64,000 bases of DNA from Ferrimonas futtsuensis DSM 18154 (lineage in GTDB: Bacteria; Pseudomonadota; Gammaproteobacteria; Enterobacterales; Shewanellaceae), in contig NZ_KE383896.1 of the NCBI RefSeq assembly GCF_000422645.1, positions 5,461 through 69,460 on the forward strand, read 5' to 3'. Position 1 is the first letter of the stretch. Each line of letters begins with the position of its first letter. A program made the position numbers and the translations under genes. Below are positions 55,246 to 64,000 of the stretch, piece by piece. Under the pieces are notes generated by a model. That model was given only the letters and a program-made list of their open reading frames with translations, did no database searches and was not told the origin of the DNA.

Positions 55246-57171
55246 CTAGGAGAGATCCAGCACCGGCTGCTCCGGGGTATTGAGCCCCATCTGCGCCAGA
55301 GCCTGGCTGATCACCAACAGCGCCTGAGGATCCTCGATGGTGGCCGGCGTCTTCACCGCTTCACCGTTGGCGATTTTACGCATGGTGCCGCGCAAGATCT
55401 TGCCGGAACGGGTCTTGGGCAGCTTCTCCACCACCCCCACCAGCTTGAAGGCGCCCACAGCGCCCACCTCGGCACGCACCAGGGCCACCAGCTCCTTCTT
55501 GATGGTCTCGAGATCTTTGTCCATCCCCTGTTTGAGCACCACCAGTCCCAGGGGCAGCTGCCCCTTGAGGCTGTCGTTGATGCCGATCACCGCCGCTTCC
55601 GCCACCGCATTGTGGTGGGACAACACCTCCTCGAAACGGCCGGTGGAGAGGCGGTGACCCGCCACATTGATGATGTCGTCCACCCGCCCCATCACATAGA
55701 GGTATCCCTCCTCATCCATGTAGCCGGCATCGCCAGTGAGGTAGTAGCCGGGGTAGCGGGCCAGGTAGCCGTCGCGATAGCGGTCATCGTTGTTCCACAG
55801 GGTCATCAGGGTTCCCGGAGGCAGTGGCAGCTTGATGGAGATGGCGCCGCTCTGATTCGGTGCCACTTGGGTGCCCTCCTCATCCAGCACCTGGACCTGG
55901 TAGCCGGGCACCGCCAGCGCCGGGGACCCCGCCTTGATGGGCAGGGGGGCAATGCCCATGGGATTGGCACAGATGGACCAGCCGGTCTCGGTCTGCCACC
56001 AGTGATCCACCACCGGCACCTTGAGCATGTCCGCTGCCCAGTTGAGGGTGTCGGGGTCGCAGCGCTCTCCCGCCAGGAACAGCGCCTGCAAAGAACTGAT
56101 GTCCACCCCCTCCAGCAGGCTGGCACCGGCGTCCACCCGCTTGATGGCGCGGATGGCGGTGGGCGCGGTAAAGAAGGACTTCACCTTGTACTTGTCGATG
56201 ATCCGCCAGAAGGCGCCGGCGTCCGGGGTACCCACAGGCTTGCCCTCGTAGAGGAGGGTGGTGGCCCTGGCCAGCAGCGGACCATAGACAATGTAGGAGT
56301 GACCTACGACCCAGCCCACGTCGGACGCCGCCCAGAACACATCACCGGCGTCGATGTTGTAGATCGCCTTCATCGACCAGGCCAGCGCCACGGCATGACC
56401 ACCATTGTCCCGCACCACCCCCTTGGGGCGGCCTGTGGTGCCTGAGGTATACAGAATGTAAAGGGGATCATCGGCCGCCACCTCCACACACTCTGCCGGC
56501 TCGGCGCTGTCCACCAGCGCTTGCCAGTCGAAGTCCCGTCCTGTCTGCAACTCCGCCTGACACTGGGGGCGGGCAAAGATCACCGTACTGTCCACCTGAT
56601 GCTGGGACTGGGCCAGGGCGGCATCCAGCAGCGGCTTATAGGGGATCACCCCGGAGGGCTCGATGCCGCATGAGGCGGAGATCACCAGCTTGGGCTGGGC
56701 ATCGTCGATGCGGCTGGCCAGCTCCGGTGGGGCAAAGCCGCCGAACACCACAGAATGGATGGCGCCGAGGCGGGCACAGGCCAACATGGCCACCGCGGTT
56801 TCCGGGATCATCGGCATGTAGATCACCACCCGGTCGCCCTTGACGATGCCCAGTCCCTTGAGGGCCCCGGCAAAGCTGGCCACCTGTTGCTGAAGTTCGC
56901 CATAACTGACGGCGCGCTCGACTCCGGTGACCGGGCTGACGTACTGAATGGCAGTCTGCTCACCAAAACCCGCTTCCACGTGGCGGTCCACCGCGTTGTA
57001 GCAGGTGTTCAGGGTCGCGTCCGGAAACCAGCGGTAGAAGGGAGCCCGGCTGTCGTCCAGCACCCGATCCACCGGTTTCATCCATGTAACTGTCTGGGCA
57101 GCCTGACTCCAGAACCCCTGAGGGTCCTGCCACGCCTGCTGCTGCATCTGTCTGACCTTATCCAACGGCAT
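55246..57171 (-). CDS. AMP-forming acyl-CoA synthetase (propionyl-CoA synthetase-like)
   Basis: A 641-residue acetyl/propionyl-CoA synthetase-type ligase. Motifs: the AMP-binding YTSGTTGRPKGVVRD, SDVGWVVGHSYIVYGPLL, WWQTETGWSICANPMG, YLTGDAGYMDEEGYLYVMGR and the C-terminal KTRSGKILRG with the catalytic Lys. The sequence looks closer to PrpE/ACSS3 than to acetyl-CoA synthetase. The ATG at 57171 has AGGGAGG four bases upstream; the earlier ATG at 57246 lacks this. It is divergent from liuR and shares the LiuR-type palindrome, so LiuR control and a role in short-chain acids from branched amino acids are likely. Confidence 0.88.
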   Translation of the reverse strand: MPLDKVRQMQQQAWQDPQGFWSQAAQTVTWMKPVDRVLDDSRAPFYRWFPDATLNTCYNAVDRHVEAGFGEQTAIQYVSPVTGVERAVSYGELQQQVASFAGALKGLGIVKGDRVVIYMPMIPETAVAMLACARLGAIHSVVFGGFAPPELASRIDDAQPKLVISASCGIEPSGVIPYKPLLDAALAQSQHQVDSTVIFARPQCQAELQTGRDFDWQALVDSAEPAECVEVAADDPLYILYTSGTTGRPKGVVRDNGGHAVALAWSMKAIYNIDAGDVFWAASDVGWVVGHSYIVYGPLLARATTLLYEGKPVGTPDAGAFWRIIDKYKVKSFFTAPTAIRAIKRVDAGASLLEGVDISSLQALFLAGERCDPDTLNWAADMLKVPVVDHWWQTETGWSICANPMGIAPLPIKAGSPALAVPGYQVQVLDEEGTQVAPNQSGAISIKLPLPPGTLMTLWNNDDRYRDGYLARYPGYYLTGDAGYMDEEGYLYVMGRVDDIINVAGHRLSTGRFEEVLSHHNAVAEAAVIGINDSLKGQLPLGLVVLKQGMDKDLETIKKELVALVRAEVGAVGAFKLVGVVEKLPKTRSGKILRGTMRKIANGEAVKTPATIEDPQALLVISQALAQMGLNTPEQPVLDLS

Positions 57172-57267
57172 CTTTGCCTCCCTGGTCGAATTCACACTCT
57201 CCCCTGAATTTGTATCAAAAGGGAGCGCTCTGCCCCATTCGACCAAGGGCTAACACCTTTTTAACAA

Positions 57268-57285
57268 CTTTACCTTTACGTAAAC
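57268..57285. promoter_or_regulatory. LiuR-type palindrome before liuR
   Basis: CTTTACCTTTACGTAAAC, sharing the TTTAC-N6-CGTAAAC layout of the site at 34830-34847. It lies between the divergent liuR and acyl-CoA synthetase genes, with a possible -10 (TATAAG, 57290-57295) just after it. Confidence 0.7.
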
Positions 57286-57327
57286 TTCCTATAAGGTGAA
57301 CGGAAGTGATTTTTGACCGGTACCACC

Positions 57328-57735
57328 ATGACTCAGAACCAAGAAAAGAGCAGCGTGACCTACTCCATCAGCGATCTGGCCCGTGAGTTCGACATCACCA
57401 CGCGCAGCATCCGCTTCTATGAGGACCAAGGCCTGCTCAGCCCCGGCCGCCGGGGGCAGACCCGCATCTACAGCCTGCAGGATAAAGTGCGCCTGAAGCT
57501 GATCCTGAGGGGAAAACGCCTGGGCTTCTCCCTGGCGGAAACCGGTCGCCTGTTTGATCTCTACGACGCCGACAGGAGTAGCGGCTCCCAGTTGCAAACC
57601 ATGCTGGAGCTGATCGAAACCAAGAAGGCCGACCTGCAGCAACAGATGGACGACATCAAGGTGGTGATGATGGAACTCAGCTCCGCCGAACAGCAATGTA
57701 AGCAAGCACTGGAAGAGCTAACCGCAGAAACCTAG
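57328..57735 (+). CDS. liuR: MerR-family regulator LiuR
   Basis: A 135-residue MerR-family regulator. The helix-turn-helix is SISDLAREFDITTRSIRFYE (about 13-32), followed by DQGLLSPGRRGQTRIYS and a C-terminal coiled coil ending in a short tail without the cysteines of metal sensors. Placed just before liuABCDE, it corresponds to LiuR, the known regulator of leucine and branched-chain amino acid degradation in Shewanella-type bacteria. A TTG at 57313 could start it earlier, but ATG at 57328 is preferred. The effector is probably a pathway CoA ester or acid, but that is inference. Confidence 0.92.
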   Translation: MTQNQEKSSVTYSISDLAREFDITTRSIRFYEDQGLLSPGRRGQTRIYSLQDKVRLKLILRGKRLGFSLAETGRLFDLYDADRSSGSQLQTMLELIETKKADLQQQMDDIKVVMMELSSAEQQCKQALEELTAET

Positions 57736-57819
57736 TGTTTCACCCATAAAAGCGGTCCCTCTTTTTGCGGCCGGAGCGCCGCCAGTCTTGCTGCCCACAA
57801 GGAACCAAGGGGAGAAGAT

Positions 57820-58989
57820 ATGAGCCTTTACCAAACCAATTTCAATTTTGGCTTGGACGATACGCTGGAGATGCTGCGAGACTCGGTACGGGATTTTGCC
57901 CAGGCCGAAATCGCCCCTCTGGCCAGTGACATAGACCAGAGCAACACCTTTCCCAGCCAGCTGTGGCAAAAGATGGGCGAGATGGGGCTGCTGGGGATCA
58001 CCGTCAGTGAGGAGTATGGCGGCGTCAACATGGGCTACCTGGCCCACGTTATCGCCATGGAGGAGATCTCCCGGGCCAGCGCGTCCGTAGGGCTCTCCTA
58101 CGGCGCCCACTCCAACCTGTGCGTCAATCAGATCCACCGCAACGGCACCGAAGCGCAGAAAGCCAAGTACCTGCCCAAGCTGGTCAGCGGCGAGCATGTG
58201 GGCGCCCTGGCCATGAGCGAGCCCAACGCCGGCTCCGATGTGGTCTCGATGAAACTCACCGCCCGCCTTGAGGGTGACCACTACATTCTCAACGGCAACA
58301 AGATGTGGATCACCAACGGTCCGGACGCCGACACCTACGTCATCTACGCCAAGACCGATGTGAATGCCGGCCCCAAGGGGATCACCGCCTTTATCGTCGA
58401 GCGCGGCACCCCTGGGTTCACCCAGGCCCAGAAGCTGGACAAGCTGGGCATGCGCGGCTCCAACACCTGTGAATTGGTGTTCCAGGATGCGCCAGTCCCG
58501 GTTGACAACGTCCTGGGGGGCGTGGGCAAAGGGGTCAACGTACTGATGAGCGGCCTGGATTACGAGCGCGTGGTGCTGTCCGGCGGTCCCCTGGGGATCA
58601 TGGCCGCCTGCCTGGACCAGGTGGTGCCCTACATCCATCAGCGGGAGCAGTTCGGCAAGGCGATCGGCCAGTTCCAGCTGGTCCAGGGCAAGGTGGCCGA
58701 CATGTACACCCGCTCCAACGCCTCCCGCGCCTACGTCTACGCCGTGGCCCAGGCCTGCGACCGCCGGGAGACCACCCGCAAGGACGCCGCCGGCGCCATC
58801 CTCTACTCCGCCGAACTGGCCACTCAGTTGGCCCTGGATGCCATCCAGCTGCTGGGAGGCAACGGCTACATCAACGAATACGCCACCGGCCGCCTGCTGC
58901 GGGACGCCAAACTGTATGAGATCGGCGCCGGCACCTCGGAGATCCGCCGCTTCCTCATCGGCCGCGAGCTGTTCAACGAAACCGACTGA
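57820..58989 (+). CDS. liuA: isovaleryl-CoA dehydrogenase
   Basis: A 389-residue acyl-CoA dehydrogenase. Family motifs include [52 protein letters not shown] and [28 protein letters not shown] and [11 protein letters not shown] are typical of isovaleryl-CoA dehydrogenases. It oxidises isovaleryl-CoA to 3-methylcrotonyl-CoA, the first liu step. AGGGGAGAAG precedes the ATG. A 48-base gap with a GC-rich hairpin separates it from liuB. Confidence 0.95.
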   Translation: MSLYQTNFNFGLDDTLEMLRDSVRDFAQAEIAPLASDIDQSNTFPSQLWQKMGEMGLLGITVSEEYGGVNMGYLAHVIAMEEISRASASVGLSYGAHSNLCVNQIHRNGTEAQKAKYLPKLVSGEHVGALAMSEPNAGSDVVSMKLTARLEGDHYILNGNKMWITNGPDADTYVIYAKTDVNAGPKGITAFIVERGTPGFTQAQKLDKLGMRGSNTCELVFQDAPVPVDNVLGGVGKGVNVLMSGLDYERVVLSGGPLGIMAACLDQVVPYIHQREQFGKAIGQFQLVQGKVADMYTRSNASRAYVYAVAQACDRRETTRKDAAGAILYSAELATQLALDAIQLLGGNGYINEYATGRLLRDAKLYEIGAGTSEIRRFLIGRELFNETD

Positions 58990-58996
58990 TCCCATG

Positions 58997-59018
58997 GAGC
59001 GGGGCCCCTGGGCCCCGC
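58997..59018 (+). repeat. GC-rich hairpin between liuA and liuB
   Basis: GCGGGGCCC-CT-GGGCCCCGC without a T-run. It may tune liuA versus liuB mRNA stability or partial termination. Confidence 0.55.
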
Positions 59019-59037
59019 CAGTTAAGGACTGACTAAC

Positions 59038-60645
<1,608 letters not shown>

Positions 60646-60655
60646 AGGAGAGCCC

Positions 60656-61438
60656 ATGGAGTTTCAGTATCTGACCCTGAGCCGCCAGGATGGCGTGGCC
60701 CGCCTGACCCTGAACCGGCCGGACAAACACAACGCCTTCGGCGACACCATGATCCAGGAGCTGAATCAGGCCCTGACTCAGCTGGCCAAGGAGCCGCCTG
60801 TGGTGCTGGTGTTGGCCGCCAACGGCAAACACTTCTCCGCCGGTGCCGACCTGGCATGGATGAAGAGCCAGGTGAACCTGGACCAGCAGAGCAACATCCG
60901 CGACGCCAGAGAGCTGGCCAGGCTGATGCACACCCTGGATCGTTTCCCCAGCCCCACCCTGGCGCTGGTGGACGGTGCCGCCTTCGGCGGCGCTTTGGGG
61001 CTTATTGCCTGCTGCGACATCGCCCTGGCCTCCCCCCGGGCGAGGTTCTGCCTGTCTGAGGTGAAGCTGGGACTGATCCCTGCGGTGATCAGCCCCTTCG
61101 TGGCCCGCGCCATGGGGCAGCGCCAGGCCCGCCGCTTTATGCTCAGCGCCGAACAGTTCGACGCCGACACCGCCTTGCGCCTGGGACTGGTGCACCAGGT
61201 GTGTGACGACCTCACCCTTGAAGGTGACGCGATGATCGCCACCCTGACGGGTAACGGTCCCAAGGCGATGCAGGCCTGCAAGGCGCTGCTGCACACCATA
61301 GAACAACACCCCTTCGATGAAGCCCTGGCGCAGCTGACTGCCGAGGCCATCGCCCGCATCCGGGTCTCAGACGAAGGGCAGGAGGGCCTGGGTGCCTTCT
61401 TCGACAAGCGCCCCCCCAGTTGGCAAGGAGAGAACTGA
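60656..61438 (+). CDS. liuC: methylglutaconyl-CoA hydratase
   Basis: A 260-residue crotonase: HFSAGADLAWMKSQ and GAAFGGALGLIACCDIAL form the oxyanion hole, and FCLSEVKLGLIPAVIS holds the acidic residue. It hydrates 3-methylglutaconyl-CoA to HMG-CoA, between liuB/D and liuE. AAGGAG precedes the ATG, 10 bases after liuB. Its stop overlaps the start of liuD (TGATG). Confidence 0.94.
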   Translation: MEFQYLTLSRQDGVARLTLNRPDKHNAFGDTMIQELNQALTQLAKEPPVVLVLAANGKHFSAGADLAWMKSQVNLDQQSNIRDARELARLMHTLDRFPSPTLALVDGAAFGGALGLIACCDIALASPRARFCLSEVKLGLIPAVISPFVARAMGQRQARRFMLSAEQFDADTALRLGLVHQVCDDLTLEGDAMIATLTGNGPKAMQACKALLHTIEQHPFDEALAQLTAEAIARIRVSDEGQEGLGAFFDKRPPSWQGEN

Positions 61439-63390
61439 TGCTGACCAAAGTACTGATCGCCAACCGGGGCGAGATCGCCTGCCGGGTGATACGCACCTGC
61501 CGGGAGCTGGGCATCGCCACCGTGGCGGTCTATTCCGAAGCGGACCGCGGTGCCCAGCATGTGCTGATGGCCGACGAGGCCCTGCTATTGGGGCCTGCTC
61601 CGGCCACCGAATCCTACCTGCGCGGCGACGCCATCATCGAACTGGCCAAGGCCCATGGCGTGGACGGCATCCACCCAGGCTACGGCTTCCTGTCGGAAAA
61701 TCCGGACTTTGCCCGAGGCTGTGAAGCCGCCAGCATCCGCTTCATCGGCCCGGGCGCCGACGCCATCGACAAGATGGGTTCCAAAAGCGCCGCCAAAATG
61801 ATCATGGCGGACGCCGGCGTGCCCATGCTGCCCGGTTACCACGGCGAGGATCAGAGCGATGAATGCCTCACCGATGAGGCCACCAAAATCGGCTATCCCC
61901 TGCTGGTCAAAGCCGCCTTTGGTGGCGGCGGCAAGGGGATGCGCATTGTCAACGAGGCCGCTGAGCTGGGCGAAGCCCTGGCCACCGCCCGCCGGGAAGC
62001 GGCCTCCGCCTTCGGCAACGACACCCTGCTGCTGGAGCGTTACCTGTCGGCCCCCCGCCATGTGGAGGTGCAGGTGTTCGCCGACACCCTGGGCCACTGC
62101 GTCTACCTGTCAGACCGGGACTGCTCCATCCAGCGACGCCACCAGAAGGTGGTGGAGGAGGCGCCGGCCCCTGGCCTAAGCGATGCCCTGCGCCAGGAGA
62201 TGGGGGAGGCCGCCTGCCGGGCCGCCCTGGCCATCGATTATGTGGGCGCCGGTACCGTGGAGTTCCTGCTGGATGAGCAGGGGCGCTTCTACTTTATGGA
62301 GATGAACACCCGTCTGCAGGTGGAACATCCGGTCACCGAGATGGTCACCGGCCAGGATCTGGTGGAGTGGCAGCTGCGGGTGGCCGCCGGCGAGCCCCTG
62401 CCTCTGGGGCAGTCTCAGATCCGGGTCTCAGGCCACAGCCTGGAGGTGCGCCTCTACGCCGAGGACCCCCAGCGGGAGTTTCTGCCCGCCACCGGCACCC
62501 TGACCCGTTTCGAGGTGCCTGGCAGCATCCGCCTGGACAGCGGCGTGATCGCCGGCGACAGCATCAGCGCCCACTACGATCCGATGATCGCCAAGCTGAT
62601 CAGCTATGGGGACAACCGCAACCAGGCCATTGCCCAGATGATCCGCGGCCTGCGCCAGACCCAACTGGCCGGCGTCACCAGCAACCTGGCGTTCCTGGCT
62701 CGTATCGTCGCTCACGATGACTTCAGAAATGCGGTGCTGGACACCGGTTTCATCGCACGTCACTACCCGGCCCTCACCCGGGCCGACGACCTGCGTCAAC
62801 GAGCCGCCATTGCCGCGGCTCTGGTGGCCAGTCGCCCCGAAGATGAGCACTCTCCGTGGCACAGCGCCGTCGGCTTTCGCCTCAATCAGCGCGCCCAGCT
62901 GGGGCACCAGCTGGAGGATGAACATGGCGAACGATACACCCTCAACCTCAAGGGAGAGTGGCCCGCCTTTACCCTGACGCTGGATGACCAGGAGCATAGT
63001 GTGGTGGCCGCCCTGGATGCACAGCAGGTCCGTATGGAGCTGGATGGTCACCTGTGCCACTGGTCCTATGAGCAGTGCCACGAAGCGATCACCCTGTTTC
63101 TGCCCGACGGTCCGCTGCGCTTCACCCAGGTCCGTCATGGCACCCAGGCCGACGATGAGGGGGGCGAAGACTCCCTGAAGGCACCGATGAACGGCACCAT
63201 AGTGGCGCTGCTGTGCGATCTGGAGCAGCAGGTGGAGGCGGGACAGTCCCTGCTGGTGATGGAGGCGATGAAGATGGAGTACACCATCACCGCCCCCTAT
63301 GCCGGCAAGATCACCGCCCTGCCCTTCTCCCCAGGCCAGCAGGTCAGCGACGGCGTCTCGCTGGTGGCCCTGGAAGCGGTGGAGGAGTGA
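61438..63390 (+). CDS. liuD: methylcrotonyl-CoA carboxylase, biotin-containing (alpha) subunit
   Basis: A 650-residue protein: biotin carboxylase at the N terminus (LIANRGEIACRVIRTCRELG), ATP-grasp with GGGGKGMRIV (about 163-172), FMEMNTRLQVEHPVTE, a linker region, and a C-terminal biotinyl domain with EAMKME, Lys612 being the biotinylation site. The longer frame from 61420 lacks the coupled start; ATG at 61438 overlaps the liuC stop and has AAGGAG upstream. It partners with LiuB. Confidence 0.96.
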   Translation: MLTKVLIANRGEIACRVIRTCRELGIATVAVYSEADRGAQHVLMADEALLLGPAPATESYLRGDAIIELAKAHGVDGIHPGYGFLSENPDFARGCEAASIRFIGPGADAIDKMGSKSAAKMIMADAGVPMLPGYHGEDQSDECLTDEATKIGYPLLVKAAFGGGGKGMRIVNEAAELGEALATARREAASAFGNDTLLLERYLSAPRHVEVQVFADTLGHCVYLSDRDCSIQRRHQKVVEEAPAPGLSDALRQEMGEAACRAALAIDYVGAGTVEFLLDEQGRFYFMEMNTRLQVEHPVTEMVTGQDLVEWQLRVAAGEPLPLGQSQIRVSGHSLEVRLYAEDPQREFLPATGTLTRFEVPGSIRLDSGVIAGDSISAHYDPMIAKLISYGDNRNQAIAQMIRGLRQTQLAGVTSNLAFLARIVAHDDFRNAVLDTGFIARHYPALTRADDLRQRAAIAAALVASRPEDEHSPWHSAVGFRLNQRAQLGHQLEDEHGERYTLNLKGEWPAFTLTLDDQEHSVVAALDAQQVRMELDGHLCHWSYEQCHEAITLFLPDGPLRFTQVRHGTQADDEGGEDSLKAPMNGTIVALLCDLEQQVEAGQSLLVMEAMKMEYTITAPYAGKITALPFSPGQQVSDGVSLVALEAVEE

Positions 63391-64000
63391 TGAGCCAAGC
63401 ACGTATCGTTGAAGTGGGGCCCAGAGACGGCCTGCAAAACGAAGCGGGGGTCACCCTGGCGCAGCGCATTGCCCTGGTGGATGCCCTGAGCCAGACCGGG
63501 CTCAAGGAGATCGAGGCGGGCAGCTTCGTCTCCCCCAAGTGGGTGCCTCAGATGGCGGACGCCGATCAGCTGTTCAGCCGCATCCATCGGCAACAGGGGG
63601 TGCGTTACAGCGCCCTCACCCCCAACCTCCGAGGCCTGGAATCGGCTCTGAGTGTAGGGGTGGACGGTGTGGCGGTGTTTGGCGCGGCGTCGGAGAGCTT
63701 CAGCCAGCGCAACATCAACTGCTCGGTGGCCGAATCCCTGGAACGCTTCCAGCCGGTGATGGCCGCCGCCCGGGAAGCCAATCTGCCGGTGCGCGGCTAT
63801 GTTTCCTGTGTACTGGGCTGTCCCTATGAGGGCGACATTCCGGTGTCCAAGGTGGTGGAGGTGGCACAGACCCTCTATCAGATGGGGTGTTATGAGATCT
63901 CTCTGGGAGACACCATTGGGGTAGGCACCCCGGCCAAAGCCAACGCCATGGTGGCGGCGGTGGCGCAGCAGATACCCGCTTCGGCCCTGGCCCTGCACTT
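63390..64000 (+). CDS. liuE: hydroxymethylglutaryl-CoA lyase (5' part, runs off window)
   Basis: The first 203 residues of an HMG-CoA lyase: VEVGPRDGLQNEAG (metal and substrate site), EAGSFVSPKWVPQMAD, YVSCVLGCPYEGDI and SLGDTIGVGTPAKA. It splits HMG-CoA into acetyl-CoA and acetoacetate. Its ATG overlaps the liuD stop, with GGAGGAG upstream. The C-terminal third, with the catalytic loop cysteine, lies beyond the window. Confidence 0.94.
   Translation, partial: MSQARIVEVGPRDGLQNEAGVTLAQRIALVDALSQTGLKEIEAGSFVSPKWVPQMADADQLFSRIHRQQGVRYSALTPNLRGLESALSVGVDGVAVFGAASESFSQRNINCSVAESLERFQPVMAAAREANLPVRGYVSCVLGCPYEGDIPVSKVVEVAQTLYQMGCYEISLGDTIGVGTPAKANAMVAAVAQQIPASALALH

Overview
The window looks like a stretch of chromosome from a marine gammaproteobacterium of the Shewanella/Ferrimonas group (Alteromonadales). 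The evidence is the gene families and their order: a Bat-type MoxR/VWA locus next to an ECF sigma factor with a DUF3379 partner, fadL followed by an RND operon, a valine/isoleucine degradation operon, a leucine (liu) operon with its MerR-type regulator LiuR, and an octaheme tetrathionate-reductase-family cytochrome with a DUF3373 outer-membrane protein. The high G+C coding bias argues for Ferrimonas rather than most Shewanella, but that is inference. No rRNA, tRNA, CRISPR array, insertion sequence or prophage was seen; almost everything reads as core genome.

Layout. 1-396: the tail of an upstream gene, a terminator and a 19-bp direct repeat. 397-8493: six overlapping Bat/MoxR genes (AAA+ ATPase, DUF58, DUF4381, two VWA proteins, BatD), then an ECF sigma factor and its probable anti-sigma partner. 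8854-17381: putP, fadL, an operon of RND/MMPL exporter, LolA-like protein and beta-barrel, and a DUF2892/rhodanese pair. 17426-20499 (minus): rssA and two tandem LuxR-type regulators, divergent from a SulP transporter (20874). 22613-27120: rihA, DUF2167, an LprI-MliC lysozyme-inhibitor fusion, two small outer-membrane barrels and a small unknown. 27266-34781 (minus): seven-gene valine/isoleucine operon. 34949-40179: an FMN glutamate-synthase-like enzyme, then monoheme cytochrome, DUF3373 protein and octaheme cytochrome. 40363-53340: phosphohexomutase, a LysR/FMN-reductase pair, an Aer-like chemoreceptor, metA, two SDRs with altered catalytic residues, ompW, a YbaY-type lipoprotein, a Na+ symporter under a tandem glycine riboswitch, tesB and menA. 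53484-64000: maeA, an acyl-CoA synthetase divergent from liuR, and liuABCD with the start of liuE, which runs off the window.

How it fits together. The dominant theme is carbon from proteins and lipids: branched-chain amino acids (ivd/mms and liu operons), fatty acids (fadL, tesB), proline (putP), glycine or alanine (symporter) and nucleosides (rihA), feeding a respiratory chain that includes menaquinone (menA) and multiheme cytochromes. Regulatory sites readable by eye support this. A near-identical 18-bp palindrome lies before both branched-chain loci (LiuR-type). GTGA-N6-TCAC (CRP-type) sites lie before putP, the octaheme operon, ompW and maeA. There is a MetJ operator before metA, a Fur-like box before the phosphohexomutase, and a tandem glycine riboswitch before the symporter.

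The best candidates for something undescribed are the RND/LolA-like/beta-barrel operon with a palindrome inside its promoter, the monoheme/DUF3373/octaheme unit, the LprI-MliC fusion, and two SDR proteins lacking the canonical catalytic Tyr or Lys. All functions are inferred from sequence reading alone.
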